NCBI GenBank assembly: GCA_028718125.1
Contig: JAQUMN010000026.1
Span: forward strand, 1-51,105
Length of the DNA stretch: 51,105 bases
Origin: Kiritimatiellia bacterium
GTDB taxonomy: Bacteria > Verrucomicrobiota > Kiritimatiellia > JAAZAB01
Reading direction: 5' to 3'
In this document: positions 51,088-51,105 of the stretch, in pieces
How positions within the stretch are numbered: position 1 is the stretch's first letter
How the letters are laid out: each line of letters opens with the position of its first letter
The notes under the pieces: model-generated
Seen by the model: only the letters and a program-made list of their open reading frames with translations
Databases searched by the model: none
Told to the model about the DNA's origin: nothing
Program-made: the position numbers and the translations under genes

Positions 51088-51105
51088 GGAGAATGCAAAA
51101 TAGTT

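Noticed and set aside
1..51105. tRNA or rRNA genes
   Set aside because: I looked for T-loop GTTCGAATC-type motifs with cloverleaf partners and for conserved rRNA segments. The few hits (for example near 11159 and 37037) are in repeats or coding DNA and do not fold.

Overview
This window looks like chromosome from a free-living anaerobic or facultative bacterium of the PVC superphylum, most likely Kiritimatiellota, Lentisphaerota or a relative. The assignment is an inference. It rests on many secreted or carbohydrate-active genes of types common there (URO-D family protein, ceramidase-like proteins, Asp-box sialidase, ADP-ribosylglycohydrolase, FG-GAP/VCBS repeat proteins, DegT plus TIM-barrel isomerases with AraC regulators), on moderately high GC, and on many intergenic inverted repeats. 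No rRNA, tRNA or CRISPR array was found.

Layout. 1-14 kb is a carbohydrate-catabolism region: a partial TIM-barrel isomerase, a ceramidase-like relic, a URO-D family gene, a large glycoside hydrolase, an internally deleted insertion sequence, two AraC regulators, and an operon of IolE-like isomerase, DegT aminotransferase and a second isomerase, followed by an rRNA uracil methyltransferase. 14-30 kb carries a secreted serine hydrolase/FG-GAP fusion, a sialidase, several alpha/beta hydrolases, an ADP-ribosylglycohydrolase, a radical SAM DNA-repair-type protein, a second FG-GAP protein bracketed by inverted repeats, a solute-binding lipoprotein, an iron-sulfur flavoprotein and an intact ceramidase-like gene. 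Relics of a URO-D gene and an IS66 transposase lie between.

30-34 kb holds mnmE and mnmG. mnmG carries two perfect parS-type palindromes (TGTTCCACGTGGAACA) inside an extra coding segment, so this block is probably origin-proximal. 34-38 kb has a glycosyltransferase, an RsmB-type RNA methyltransferase and a tandem nucleoside-diphosphate-kinase-fold protein.

38.0-39.2 kb is the corpse of a BamHI-like restriction-modification system: methyltransferase, endonuclease and controller gene are all inactivated, while a controller operator (C-box) still seems readable.

39.3-50.4 kb is a same-strand arsenic and thiol-redox island. Two ArsR-type repressors each have a promoter overlapped by a dyad. They head genes for an ArsP-type permease, small thioredoxins, a DGC-domain protein, two CcdA/ArsG-like membrane proteins, an AhpD-like protein, Cys-rich proteins, a P1B ATPase, ArsC, Acr3 and ArsM. 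Together these could reduce, methylate and export inorganic and organic arsenicals, with membrane thiol relays supplying electrons. The window ends with an Rnk-like regulator.
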